Part shown: positions 1-10,335 of the stretch, one piece after another
Layout: the number at the start of each line of letters is the position of its first letter
Numbering within the stretch: the first letter of the stretch is position 1
From: Sabethes cyaneus
Lineage: Eukaryota; Arthropoda; Insecta; Diptera; Culicidae
DNA length: 64,000 nt
Reading direction: 5' to 3'
Assembly (NCBI RefSeq): GCF_943734655.1
Contig: NC_071355.1
Span: forward strand, 13,744,768 to 13,808,767
Notes under the pieces: model-generated
What the model was told of the DNA's origin: nothing
Database searches by the model: none
Seen by the model: the letters and a program-made list of their open reading frames with translations, nothing else
Translations under genes and position numbers: made by a program

Positions 1-140
1 TAAAAATTGAATTTTTCAAAAAACCTAAGATAGAATATTTTAAAACCTTTTTTAAAATAATCGTTTTGACCAATACTGACATCCCGTGAAGAAAAATCTG
101 AGGTGCATGAAAGTTAAAAAATAGGTGTCTTCGGACATAG

Positions 141-330
141 CGTGTACCGAAACATTTCATTTGTCGATGGTCGAACCGGAGCATTCAATTCTGTGCCATA
201 CAGAATCATTTTATTTACCAATGGTCGTACCGAACCATTTTAATTAAATGCTATGCATAATAATTTTATTCCCCAGTGGTCGTCCGAACCATTTCATCCA
301 CCTATGGTCGTATCGAACCATTTTAGTTAA
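141..330. repeat. Degenerate minisatellite built on TGGTCGTACCGAACCATTT
   Basis: Four or five imperfect units of roughly 40-45 bases carry the core TGGTCGTACCGAACCATTT. The units are separated by AT-rich spacers such as catttcatccacctat. The same unit recurs at 2,900-2,965, 3,340-3,420 and 3,665-3,700, so the first 4 kb is seeded with it. No coding potential is visible. The array is too diverged to fix an exact period by eye. Confidence 0.75.
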
Positions 331-340
331 ATGCCAAACA

Positions 341-1036
341 GGCAAGTCTTTTATCGTCGAAAGGTCGAAAAAAAGAAAGAAAGCAAGGTAATAAACAAGC
401 ATTATATTAAACATACTCTACAAGCTCAGCCATTCAAGTTACCATACTGGGGTAATAAAACGTGTATAAATTATTTTTCTGTAATGTACCAAACAAATAA
501 CCCTTCGAAACGTGTAATAATAATTTATTCTATAGGCGACTAATATTTTCGATTAAATGTACGGATTTTAGATGAAAATATACAGCATACGCGCAGCTCA
601 AGATGACTATTAAAGATACAGCTTTGACCCCTGCAAAGCAAAACAGCTTCTTCCGGCTGAAAAGCCACTTCTGATAAAGGTTATTTATTTAGTTTCATTC
701 CAATAATAACGCTATTAGTCAAATTTTGTTTCGTTTCTCCCACGGTCTTAGCTTTCTTGAGCGATTCTTTCACGTAAACCTAAACAAACGACCTGAACAA
801 GGAATTCGATAATTTTGTCTAAATAGGAACTGTCCTGTCACGATCGTGCGATTTGTGCGAAGTCTATTTTACGTGCACAAAAAAATCACCCAAGGTTTAC
901 TTGTTAACCAGCTGCAAACGACTGAATGCGATCAGCAGTCAGGTCGTTGAACGCAATTTTTTTTTCAAAAAAACGCGTTTACACTTTGATGAAGTGTTTT
1001 TCAACGACTCACGAAGTGAGGATTTCCAGTTGAACA
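341..1036. other. AT-rich stretch with no recognised feature
   Basis: I see no conserved protein motif, terminal repeat or structured repeat. The short open frames at 331-543 and 853-1062 have random-looking composition. The last ~100 bases contain an ACTTTGATGAAG phrase that also occurs just before the SINE remnant near 4,050, so this end may belong to the composite repeat described next. Confidence 0.5.
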
Positions 1037-1230
1037 AAGGCATAGCAAAGCCTTGGGTATAACCGTCTTAAAACATCATCCTTCTTTGTCGACAGACTTT
1101 GCAACCGGTTATTAGAGTACAGGCTGTAATTATGGGGCTAGTGCAACGATCCTACTGACTCTATCTAGCAGCACTGCACAGCCGAGATTCGAACATACGG
1201 CGAACGCCTTGTTAGACCAGCATCAATGAC
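1037..1230 (-). mobile_element. SINE200-like tRNA-derived SINE, degenerate
   Basis: Read on the minus strand, the tRNA-like head carries a pol III B box (TGTTCGAATCTCGGCTG) preceded by an A-box-like stretch near GATGCTGGTCTAAC. The SINE body follows, with phrases such as GTAGGATCGTTGCACTAG and GCCTGTACTCTAATAACCGG. The same order is found at 4,030, 24,795, 26,040, 28,095, 30,280 and 49,200. From memory this matches SINE200 of Anopheles gambiae. SINEs are non-autonomous, transcribed by RNA polymerase III and mobilised by LINE reverse transcriptase. Several substitutions indicate an old copy. Confidence 0.75.
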
Positions 1231-1249
1231 CAATCGATACGGCAATTAT

Positions 1250-1429
1250 TTTCAATAGTGCAACCTATATAATCAATATTTTTCTACATTTGGGTTGGTG
1301 CGTAGAAGATTTTTCTATCGATTGATGCAATCAAATTAAAAATCGATCAGGAAACCGCTAAAAGTTATTTGCGTTCAAAACCTGACAACCGTCGAGATAC
1401 CAGCTAACCTTCTAGGAAGACCTACGGAA
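1250..1429. repeat. Dispersed repeat Z, copy 1
   Basis: About 150 bases are recognisably similar to 4,190-4,380 and 60,750-60,930. Shared phrases include CATTTGGGTTGG, AGAAGATTTTTC, ATCGATTG, ATCGATCAGGAAACCGCTA and TTCAAAACCTGAC. No ORF is present. Copies 1 and 2 follow a SINE200-like fragment, and copy 1 is followed at once by the small TIR element at 1,430. It is probably a fragment of an old non-autonomous transposon. Confidence 0.65.
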
Positions 1430-1535
1430 CCCAAGCAATAATGGGAGTTTTAATGTCATAAAGGGGGTTTCCATGATCAACTTTGGTCTTGAATGCCATC
1501 ATAAGAGTGTAATAAACCCCAAATTGTTACTTGGG
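1430..1535. mobile_element. MITE with CCCAAGCAA / TTACTTGGG termini
   Basis: This 106-bp element starts CCCAAGCAATAATGGGAG and ends AAATTGTTACTTGGG. It shares its interior (a tttggtct...catcataagagtgt stretch) with 61,217-61,328 and, inverted, with 34,553-34,653. The homologous surrounding repeat near 4,390 lacks the element: cctccgaaattctacc there against cctacggaa, element, aagtctacc here. That defines an empty site and suggests a 2-bp target duplication. No ORF is present, so it would need a transposase from elsewhere. Confidence 0.8.
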
Positions 1536-2294
1536 AAGTCTACCTTAATGGAACTACTAAATATTTGTGACCCTATAACCTAGAAGAATTTTTTCAGCAT
1601 TTAGAGCACACAAACGAACTAACTTCTCCATCTGCCTTTCGACAAAACAAAAAATAAACGGTTTGTCTTCCCAGCGGTTTGTAAACCCAGCTCATAGGAG
1701 AAAAGATATCAATCACTGGGTATTTACGTCTTCCAAACTCGCTGTTTGCAGCCCAGCAGAATCGGAGGAACAGCCTTAAGTTGGTGTCTATCGAAACATT
1801 GATCATAAAGATCATAATATGCATTGAATCTAAAGATTAAAAAAGCGCGCTTTTGAGCATTAACGCTATTCTGTATCAAGGGTATTCAACCCCCACATGT
1901 TTCTTCTTCTCACAAGATAAAATATGATTGAATTGAATCTACTATTGCCATTTATTATATTTATTTGGGGATAAAAGCCGCCCTAGTCACTCATTCCTGA
2001 CTCTTCCTGACGAAGCTGGGACAAAATTTGTGGCATATAGGGTAATCCCTGTAGCTGATTGCCCAGATAGAACAACAACCTGGCGCAATTACCAGCACTT
2101 GCGTTGTTCAAATCCTTAACAACTTCGAAATTCTTTTTGAATCGACACCATTAAGAACACAATTTACTTGTACCTGGTAAAAATGTTCGGATGACCTAGT
2201 GCACTTCGCCCATACCATTGAATTTTTGGTTGAGAGAAAACACAAGTTTCTGGATCTTTCGGTACTGAGGATGATTCGACTTGTAGGGTAAGCC
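1536..2294. other. No recognised gene; possible LTR-element trace
   Basis: On the plus strand near 2,010-2,060 a short frame reads AGTKFVAYRVI. This faintly resembles the end of BEL/Pao polymerase (FVA.RV.EI), but no supporting motif flanks it, so I do not annotate a gene. The minus-strand frame at 1,594-1,824 (76 codons) has no motif I recognise. The remainder looks like ordinary AT-rich intergenic DNA. Confidence 0.3.
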
Positions 2295-2411
2295 TAAGAG
2301 GAACTTTAATAATATGTTTCATTGATATTTTTCGGTTTCACCGAAAAATATCAATGAAACATATTATTAAAATTGTTACGGTGACGGAAAATAAAAAGTA
2401 AGAGGAACTTT
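2295..2411. mobile_element. Perfect hairpin insert flanked by 13-bp direct repeat
   Basis: Positions 2,305-2,335 and 2,341-2,371 form a perfect 31-bp inverted repeat with a 5-base loop (TTTCA). The same 13-mer, TAAGAGGAACTTT, lies at 2,295-2,307 and 2,399-2,411, so the hairpin and a short A-rich tail (ending ggaaaataaaaag) look like an insert with a target-site duplication. It has no coding capacity. A fold-back or template-switching insertion at a LINE-type nick would explain it. That mechanism is inference. Confidence 0.65.
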
Positions 2412-2880
2412 GACTTCACCTAACTGTTGTTTTTATCTTTCCAGTAATGGGAAACTCGATCCTTTCTTCTAGTCCGTCAAGTAAATTTTTCTTCACAGGC
2501 TTTATTGTGTCTTTCTGTACCCGCAGGAGGATCTGGAGATTTGTTCGAGGTTCGTCTAATTCTTGTTCATTTCCACTTAACATATTACTCTTCTTCTTTC
2601 GTGTCTTTCTTTTCCATATCACAGTCTCCGTTAACAATCAGTGATCGCCCGCCCGTTGCCTTCTGGCAGCTGAATGCAATGAAAAGAAAAAAAATTCAAT
2701 GCCATTTATTATAAAAGAGACTTGAACGCATTGGCAGGTTTTCAAACTCTGCAATCTGGTTACCTGCAATTTTATGAACCATTTTATCTGCCAAAAATCC
2801 AAATGAATCTATACCTCAAACCAGTAAAACTGCTACATACTAAATAAAGACTAAATCGTTTTGAAAATGATAGTACAAAA
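2412..2880. other. No recognised feature
   Basis: Three overlapping short frames (61-73 codons) exist on both strands, but they are mutual shadows with no known motif. The sequence is AT-rich and non-repetitive as far as I can see. Confidence 0.4.
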
Positions 2881-2899
2881 CCACTTTATTTGAACTAGT

Positions 2900-3425
2900 T
2901 TATTCACCAATGGTCGTACCGAATAATTTCATGCATCTATGGTCGTACCGAACCATTTTTTCCATGTGTGGACTCATCACAGCGACCAGTATAGTTGATC
3001 TATTGTAATAGTGCTGCTGTAGTGCCGGGTGTTTGCTGTATGGTCGGCACTGCATTTCTTTTTGCTATAATCGCTATGGAATGAGCAATATGCTTATTAA
3101 ATTTCATGCTTGCTTGTGTGTATTGGGGTTTACTCTTCCTTCAAAGCTTGATCTACTTTACCCACTTATTCCTCGCTGCCAGTACTATCCCATATTATAA
3201 CCGTCCCTGGCGAGGAGTCATTCGTACCTCTGATCAGTACACCGAAACTGTAGGAGGGACATTTGCACTGTCAAGAGGCTTCAGAGGGTAAATATAGAAT
3301 TCAGCATGAAGGAAAGGTAAATGGAGGGGACCGAACCATACACTTCTTTGAACAATGATCGTACCGAATCATTTTACTTATCAATGGTCGTACCGAATCA
3401 TTTAATTGATCTATGATCGAACTAT
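2900..3425. repeat. Scattered TGGTCGTACCGAATCATTT units
   Basis: Two units lie at 2,905-2,965 and two or three at 3,340-3,425, of the same type as at 141-330. Between them (2,966-3,330) the DNA holds nothing I recognise. The 61-codon frame at 3,106-3,291 has no motif. Confidence 0.6.
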
Positions 3426-3483
3426 ATTCTTCACCAACTATGATTGTCTGAAATTGAAGAAAAGAGGAAAACTTTTTCCAAAT

Positions 3484-3645
3484 CAAATTCTACTTTTAAT
3501 ATTTATTCCCGAGAGATACGTACTTCACCTAGGACTTCATTAGTGTCTGTTTCCTAACCTGCAAGTCTTAGACGAAATATGTATCTGACAGGATTAAATA
3601 TTAATAGTAGAATTTAATTTGGAAACACTTTTTCTTTTTAACTAA
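3484..3645. mobile_element. Fold-back family F, degenerate copy
   Basis: The left arm (AATTCTACTTTTAATATTTA ... GATACGTACTTCACCTAGGA) is complementary, with mismatches, to the right arm (TCTTAGACGAAATATGTATC ... TAATAGTAGAATTTAATTTG). The two are separated by a short centre near 3,560-3,575. The arms match the perfect palindrome at 23,508-23,744 and the split copy at 55,455-56,218, so this is an old member of the same fold-back family. It has no coding capacity. Confidence 0.7.
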
Positions 3646-3884
3646 GACGACGTTCCAAAAAAACTTTAGTCAACAATGATTGTACCGAATCATTTTGGTT
3701 CATGACCATACAGAAATAGTTGGTGCGTCGAATGGTTCATACCGTTTTCCCGCGCCGGTAGCGCAATGCAACACTGCCGAAATAGTGCATTGGGCGAGAC
3801 ATGTTCTGAAGGTGGGATAAGCGTTATTCTGTTTTAGGGATTTTCAGCCCCCACGATAGCAAATTGACCTGTGATTAATGGTCG

Positions 3885-4030
3885 TACGTAAAAAATCTTC
3901 GACATCTATGGATGAGGCGGTTTCGCTACTTTTTCTAGCGCACTTCCCTAACACCGACATTAAATTAGTCTAGGTTCAATCGTCGTAAAGAATCTTTGAT
4001 CTGTTGGGACGAGAAAGTTTAGTCATTTTT
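3885..4030. repeat. 94-102-bp repeat R, partial copy
   Basis: It carries phrases also found in the tandem array at 60,380-60,700: a TCTAGGTTCAATCGTCGTAA phrase, GATCTGTTGGGACGAG and gcacttccctaacac. Only about one and a half units are present. Confidence 0.6.
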
Positions 4031-4175
4031 TTTAAATGAGTTAAAACTTTGATGAAGACTTGGCCCATCTTTATCGACAGTCTTCGCAGCCGATTTTTAG
4101 AGTACAGGACAATTACGGGGCCAGTGCAACGTTCCTACTAACTCTAGCAGCACCGCCCAGCCGATATTTGAGCTT
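4030..4175 (-). mobile_element. SINE200-like SINE fragment
   Basis: The plus strand shows CTTTATCGACAGTCTTCGCA, GAGTACAGGACAATTACGGG and cctactaactctagcagcac, which is the complement of the SINE body. The pol III box region is truncated or eroded near 4,165. It is followed directly by dispersed repeat Z, as in copy 1. Confidence 0.65.
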
Positions 4176-4189
4176 AAGATGCTTTTTTA

Positions 4190-4420
4190 AAGTGCAACCT
4201 CCAGAACCAATATCTTTCTTCATTTGGATCGATGCGTACTTAGAAGATTTTCCTACCGATTGGTGCAAACAAATTGAAAAGCGATCAGGAAACCACTAAG
4301 TTATTAGCATTCAAAACCTGACTACTTTTCGAAATAGAGTTTTTAGAATGACCCCCTGTACCAGGTAACTTCCAGAAAGACCTCCGAAATTCTACCTTAA
4401 CGGAACTGAGTCGTTCACCG
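4190..4420. repeat. Dispersed repeat Z, copy 2, with an empty MITE site
   Basis: Similar to 1,250-1,430 through AGAAGATTTTCCTACCGATT, GCGATCAGGAAACCACTA and TTCAAAACCTGAC. Near 4,385-4,400 it reads continuously from cctccgaaa into ttctaccttaacggaact, where copy 1 has the 106-bp CCCAAG MITE. This is therefore a paralogous empty site. Confidence 0.6.
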
Positions 4421-4539
4421 AATTCAATCCAAATTCCGAATTCAATCCTTGCGAGTTAGTTGCTACGTTTACTTCATCTTGTGATTCTGAACCAAGTGAA
4501 GCAGTTGATGGAGTTGGATTAATGGTTCCAGCCAATTTC

Positions 4540-5075
4540 GTCAACTTTGACATCTTCGAGATAATTCCTGACATAATTACAGCTACCGCGAAAAAAATTG
4601 AAAGCATCGTATTGTGCTGGACCTGACAGAATCCCAGTCGTTGTTTATTGCCGATCATTTGCATAAGGAAACATTCCAGACATTTGGAAACATTCGTTCA
4701 TGTTCCTCGTATTCAAGGGTGGAGTTCAACGAAGCGTTCGAAACTACCGTGGTGTTACCAGTTTGTCCGCTGCCTTCAAATTATTTGCAATAATTGTGAG
4801 CGAGCCTTTAATTCGTAGTACTAAACATTACATTTCTCCCGACCAACATGGATTCGTGGCTGGCCGCTCCGTGACGACGAACTTACTTGACCTTCTAATT
4901 GCATTACTGAAATGGAGTGCAAGTGTGAGTCGACGCGACGCAGTTTGTCACACTGTATTTATGCGACAGAGTCTTACCAGTGAAATTTGGCATGAAGCTA
5001 TCGTCTCCATTCACGAATCAATCTGGGGTGCCGCAAGGTAGTAACTGAGGATCTTACCATAGTTTTTTACAATTT
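4540..5075 (+). pseudogene. CR1-like LINE reverse transcriptase remnant
   Basis: The fragment covers the N-terminal half of a non-LTR reverse transcriptase. After a GPDRIPV stretch come IPDIWKHSFMFLVFKGG, NYRGVTSLSAAFKLF and then ISPDQHGFVAGRSVTTNL, which align motif for motif with the better-preserved RT at 32,440-33,920. Further on a second frame reads SSPFTNQSGVPQGSN followed by a stop, where the family has SGVPQGSNLGPLLFS. The motif A region (YTDLK.AFD) appears lost between them. At least two frameshifts and one stop make it non-functional. RT would copy the element RNA at a nicked chromosomal target. It could belong to the CR1 or Jockey clade. Confidence 0.85.
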
Positions 5076-5157
5076 ACAGGAATTTACAGGGTACCAAGAT
5101 GCTACATCCTCTCCATGCGTAAAAGAAACAATTCAATACATATTATTTCAGATCAAC

Positions 5158-5232
5158 CGCCCAGTTAGCTTCGAGGTACGATGCTGGTCTAACAAATCTG
5201 TCGTATGTTTCAAGCCCTGTAATTTTCCCGTG
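5158..5232 (+). mobile_element. SINE200-like SINE head fragment
   Basis: This is the only plus-strand copy. It reads CCCAGTTAGCTTCGAGGTAC, GATGCTGGTCTAAC and then a damaged B box (TGTTTCAAGCCCTG). It ends abruptly, and the body is missing. Confidence 0.6.
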
Positions 5233-5377
5233 GTCTAAAAGTTGGTTGCGAAGTCTGTCGATTAAGAAGCTTCAGGTATTAGACCTGTCCTACAACGTTT
5301 TAACGGTTTCGAATTATTGGTCTTGGTCTTGGTCTAGTTCTTTTCCTACTCATCCCTAGCAAATGCTTTTCCAAATC

Positions 5378-5560
5378 AACTTTAATATGCTTTGGCCATG
5401 GACTTTTCCCGGCTTAACCTTAGTATGATTTGGTCATAGATTTACCCGCTCTCAATTCTAATTTACGGTGGTCATTGCCTTTTCCCAGCTGGCCGTGGCG
5501 TTTCGCCAGCTCCACCTTAATATGAATTGGCAATGGGCTTTTGTTGCCGTTTAAACAAGC
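5378..5560. repeat. Degenerate ~40-bp tandem repeat
   Basis: Three or four units resemble CTTAATATGCTTTGGCCATG followed by gacttttcccggct. They occur at about 5,380, 5,417, 5,455 and 5,515 with many substitutions. It is non-coding. A short (GGTCTT)n run lies just upstream at about 5,321-5,336. Confidence 0.5.
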
Positions 5561-6309
5561 CCTGTCTAAATAAAGCTTAAAGTGCGTACAACTTCGCACA
5601 ATAAACTGCCGACTGCCAACCGAAGTAAATCCGCACTTCCATTGGAAATTCCAACCGAATGGCCAGTGTATTGCGCTACAAAATATATTCCGTTTTTGCT
5701 ACTTCATATCTTACTCTCAAATTCACCCCGAACGAAGGGACAATTTGGCAAAAGATCGCCAATGTGTTTGTCTGGTGGTTCGCCATTTCACGACGATTGA
5801 CTGCTTATTCCATTCACGTGGGAACCGTGAACTAACTCCGACATTTTCTCTTTGTACTCGTTATACGCAATCTACCAAAGACACTTAACAGTACGGATAC
5901 AGAGCAAGTGGTGTATCATTAATCTGCAAAAAAAGCTAGATTGTTGGACACAAACAGAGATAACAGAATTAACTGACTTGAGGAACTATCGCTGTATGAT
6001 TACAGAACATTGGATAAATCATAATCGGAAGATCTAACAAATATGGACTACTTTAAAGGGGAATATCTGAAAAATACGTATCTGAATAAATAAAATATTG
6101 ATATCCTAATGGCCGTAAGTTGTATAATTTTAGTGTCTTCAGTAATTTGACGTATTTTAACAAGGTAAACAACTTTTCTAAGGAAAGTAAATTGCTAAAG
6201 TTAATATTTAAAAAGTTAGATGCCAACGACTTAAAATACAACTGATCAAAATAAACCAAAAGAATTGGAATCTTATTACAAACAAGATTGCTGAAGACAG
6301 TAAAGCTAC
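5561..6309. other. No recognised feature
   Basis: AT-rich, with short frames of 60-72 codons on both strands and no motif. Nothing repeats elsewhere in the window as far as I can see. Confidence 0.4.
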
Positions 6310-9300
6310 ACCTCTGGAGTGCTGCTTAGTTTTGATGTTTTGACCGAGCCCCGGATCGATCTGCCCCACTGTGAGATGAGGCTCAAGAACTTGCTAGCAA
6401 GTGCTAGACAAAATTCGGCGAGGACAGGTTGCGGAGGGTGGCGTGCAGTTGCTCTTAGTTTTATGACTAGATGAAATTTCACCGCACACGCACACTAACA
6501 CACACGGAAACCGGAAAATGACGAAAACGATGATGATGATGGTCGGTCGGGGGTGGTTTTCGGGTGGAATGACAATGACACAGAAAAATCATGACATTTT
6601 GCAGGCAGTGCCAGTGCTTGCTGGAGCAATGCTTGGAGGAACGACACCAAAACACGCATCTCGCTGCTGCGTCGTTCCACCGCGCGCCGCCGTTCGCTCC
6701 TTTAACGAGCAAAACGTGCAATACTTTAAGCCGCCCGCCCCGTAGCCGGTAGCTGGCAGCCCAGAAGAGATACTCTCTGAAACAGAACAGATACATATCA
6801 TTAACATTAAATTTTATGATGAAAGTATTTCAGCATCTCGCATACATGTGTGTACTACACGACGGCGGCGCAGCGGATCAGAAGCCCCGACGAAAGAATT
6901 CTCGCATCCCCGGTAGAAGGCGCTAATCAACGAAAGGGGTGAGTGCACAGCGGGTAAGCGGAGGGGTGGGTAAGAAAGCATTCCGTACACATGTTACATG
7001 AGAGTAGTAACGTCAAATTGCACCAACAAGCCAACAGGAGAAGGCCGAATTGCGCCAAGAAACGTAATCGACAGGTGTAGTTTCTCGCCCCTTGGTTTTC
7101 GCGTTCGGTTTTGGTGCATTCAACTGAAACCCCAACCGCAGGCAGCAGCGGCAGCGGCAGCGGCAACGGCAGCACCAGTAGAAGCACTAATTAATGGAAA
7201 TTTATTCCCACAGAAAATTATCAACGATCAATTTGACCGCAGGTGACTGATATCGATCGTTCTTGCCCTCGGATCGGAGACGTGTCCGTCGCTTTTTCAT
7301 GCGCAAACGTGACGTTTGCTCGATCCGCAAGATTTCCGTTGAAAAAGCGATAGTTTCTTCCAAATGCTAGTCAATTTTTCGTGCTGCTTTTGCTACACCG
7401 GCAGTGTTTGACGCGCACTGACTGAAGATTAACGAGTGTAACTGTCAAACGGACGCAGTCCTACCGGGGTGGGGGATAGGAAACCACAACTTTGCTCACT
7501 CGAACTCGATTTAGAGCTACTCGTTTAAGCCAAACAGTGCGTGTGCGTTTATAAATCAAACACGATCATATTCTTCTGTCCGCCAGCACCACCATCAAGC
7601 AAGCGTTCACCTTGCTCGTCCCAGGGGGGGGGGGGGGACAGCACTCCGGCCGAATCCACTTGACTGTCAATATCATCTGCTTTCAATTTGGGAATTTATT
7701 GCTCAATTTCGGCTCGAAAATAGGTCGCTTGGGACCGTAGACCACGGCCGGTGACAACATTTGTAAATTAGGTGCCCTAGAGAGCCGACGACGAAACCGC
7801 CTGTGTGCGTATATTAAAAATATCCCCCCTCGGTTTGGGCCATTGGGATGATGGTACGCTACGCATTAATTGCCCGCGCTCAGCTTATACTCACTGTGAT
7901 AGAGAACCATAAAATTCAACGAGAGAAAAAAAAACACACTGTCGAATCTTCAAACGAACCTGCTGTGTAGCAAAAATAAAGCACGAAAACATCACTAAAA
8001 CATATCGTCGATCGATTTATTGCTTATTCGGTTTGACAGCTATAGAGCGATTGAATGACGACGAAGCAAGCGGGGCGAATAGTATCACACGACGCGCCGC
8101 GTCACGCCGCATTCGAGGGGGAGGCAAATCGTTAAAAGGCCGAGAATATAGTTGTCGTTCGCGTTCGACGTCGAAGGTGACTTCGATTCCGTCACAGTCG
8201 GCTTCACAGAGCACTACTGCCTCTGGCAGAGCAGTAGCAGTGGCGATCATAAAATTCAGAAATTTATATTTATTTCCAATAAATATTAGAGGAAATATTT
8301 ACGAGCACGCAGCTCACTTTACCAACTCTATTAGCAGGCGGGCAGGCAGCGACCGAAAAAAGCGAAGAAAAAGTTTTCTTGTTGTTCGCCTTTCCTTCCC
8401 CTTGGCAGCTTTCCGGAATCCATGGGAATCGAATTGACAGTCATTCGTCAGAGTTCAGGCTGGAAATCACGCGATCCGCTCATATATTATTCACCCGGGT
8501 TGCCGTTTTTCGGTCGCTTCCCGAGCAGCAATCCCAATAAGCTTCGATCTTTAATTGGCTTTTAATGGGCACTTTTAAAGCTGCTCCCATCTTGTAGTTG
8601 TGTTCCCTGGTCTTCCATCCGTCAATGTGACACTCAGGTGTCAAAAACATCAAATTCTGCAGCCCACAGTGCACACATCACCGTCCAGTCAGTTCGGATC
8701 GGATCCAGTGGGATCGGATCGGATTGGACGGCGCGCGGTTGCGATAAAAGCCATAAATTTAACATTCATCTGCACGTTCGACGAGGGGGCATTAACATGT
8801 TCTTCCCGATTGCCGATGCGATGCGATGCGAGCGTTCGATAGCAGCCCATATCCGAGCTATTTTCAATAAATATCAAGAAATCATTAACGTTTAATTGAA
8901 TTACGAACAAGCCCATTTGGAATTGACGACGAAACGCGAGACTAAGTACGCGCGCGGTAGACAAGTTTTATGAGCTGCTTGCCGGGGCTGGCGTCAAACA
9001 AAACACGTCAGCTCAGAAACGATGCGGGTGCGATCAATGAACTTCTTCGGCTCTTTTTTTCCCGTATTGCCGATTGTTAATTAAAATTCATTTAGATCCA
9101 CGAGCTTCGACTGTTGGTTGTTGTTGTGTGCGAGGGGCTAAAACAGGAAGTTAATTACCGATGATTCCGAAAACATTACCCGCGTGGACCACCGCATCGA
9201 GGAGTGACCGACCGACCGACCGACTGGAGGAGTGTAATCAGCCTTCCCTGTCCCATCTATCATAAGCGAGTGCTACCCGATGCGATATGGTACTGCAGCA

Positions 9301-9450
9301 GCCCGTTCCTGCACACTTCAAAGAGATCCTTATCGGGAGGGTATTTTCTCGGATGTGTTTATTCTAGACGGAGAACCTGCAGTAGAGTGGTGGGTCCTGA
9401 TTTTGGCACATAAATTACTGACCGACAAGTATTGAATGAAAAACTCCGAG
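6310..9450. other. GC-richer island A, no transposons recognised
   Basis: Base composition changes sharply at about 6,310, and no dispersed repeat found elsewhere in the window occurs inside. Simple repeats are frequent: GCAGCG/GCGGCA units at about 7,140-7,175, a 14-base G run at 7,624-7,637, GGATC repeats at about 8,697-8,727, three GATGC units near 8,815 and GACC units near 9,206-9,226. Long open frames (for example 8,033-8,437, 134 codons) overlap frames on the opposite strand and have no family motif, as expected for GC-rich non-coding DNA. The block could be intergenic, intronic or regulatory. I cannot identify an exon. Confidence 0.55.
7624..7637 (+). repeat. G14 homopolymer
   Basis: Fourteen consecutive guanines inside island A. 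It may form a G-quadruplex or may be an assembly-sensitive run. Confidence 0.9.
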
Positions 9451-10065
9451 CACTCGTCGATTAGTTGTCCTCAGCATTTCTATTTCTTGCTTCGGTCTAA
9501 CTAATGACACGAAAGCGTTTGCTATTGACCCTTCCAGCGTCCTTCGAATCGACTAAGTCAATTTCGTAGAAAAACCATGCTCAAGCATTATCGGTCATAG
9601 CTTATTTAGTTTGACTGAACGGTACGCCGCCTTGAAACCCACAAACGGATGATGATAGTACTAACGGCTGATGGACAAAAAGTGGAAAAGGATTTTCATG
9701 TATAATTGGGCTTCGATGTTTGCTAGCTCCCCACGGACTAGCAGCATTTTAGCTCGCTAGTCGCTGTTTTGACTTCCTTCTAGCAAAGGTTAAAATACAA
9801 AGAATCAATACCCTTTAAGGAATATTTATCTCCTAGTCATGGGATTGTATGCACAGAAAGTTAGACCTGCCTTGCCATCTAAAAGCGAAAGTTCAAAGAG
9901 GATGCCCAAATTACTATCATTTTTAAGTCAATTTGCCTTTGAAAGTATATTACTTTTGGCCTTTCTACTATAGAAATGTATAATATAAATGTATAGGAAT
10001 CACTCGGAAAACGGAAAATTGAAAGAAGACCTAACAGACCGAATGTCTGGTACCATTCGATTCAG
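9451..10065. other. No recognised feature
   Basis: AT-rich sequence without long frames, terminal repeats or motifs that I recognise. Confidence 0.4.
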
Positions 10066-10335
10066 TGCTGCATAGCTGCTTTCGATCTTATTGATCACTA
10101 AATTTTGCTACGGGAACTTAATCGACTTTGAACTGCTAATTAATTTGCTTGCTGGCTTGAGACGTATAGTATGTCTGACGAATCCTATCAGCAAAACTAA
10201 GTTCTGCCGAATTCTGTAAAGTCTAGTGTTCCACAGGGAAGTAATTAAGGATCGTTACTTTTCTTCACATACTTGAGTGACGTGTATTTTGCCATTCTAA
10301 CGAAGATATTTCTTATCTGAAGATTTGTAGAAGAC
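10066..10335 (+). pseudogene. CR1-like LINE RT remnant, heavily decayed
   Basis: In shifting frames the plus strand reads FDLIDH, stop, ILLREL (the AFD.VDH.ILL.KL region after RT motif A) and then SSVPQGSN, stop, GSLLFFTYLSD, corresponding to SGVPQGSNLGPLLFSLFIND. Spacing between the two motifs agrees with the intact RT at 32,440-33,920. Multiple stops and frameshifts are present. The catalytic YADD box is not recognisable. It is only a fossil of the same LINE group seen across the window. Confidence 0.7.

Noticed and set aside
1980..2070. AGTKFVAYRVI as BEL/Pao polymerase
   Set aside because: A single short similarity with no flanking RT, RNase H or integrase block.
8700..8730. GGATC repeats as a methylation or restriction-linked system
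   Set aside because: A plain pentanucleotide microsatellite in an insect genome; nothing associated.
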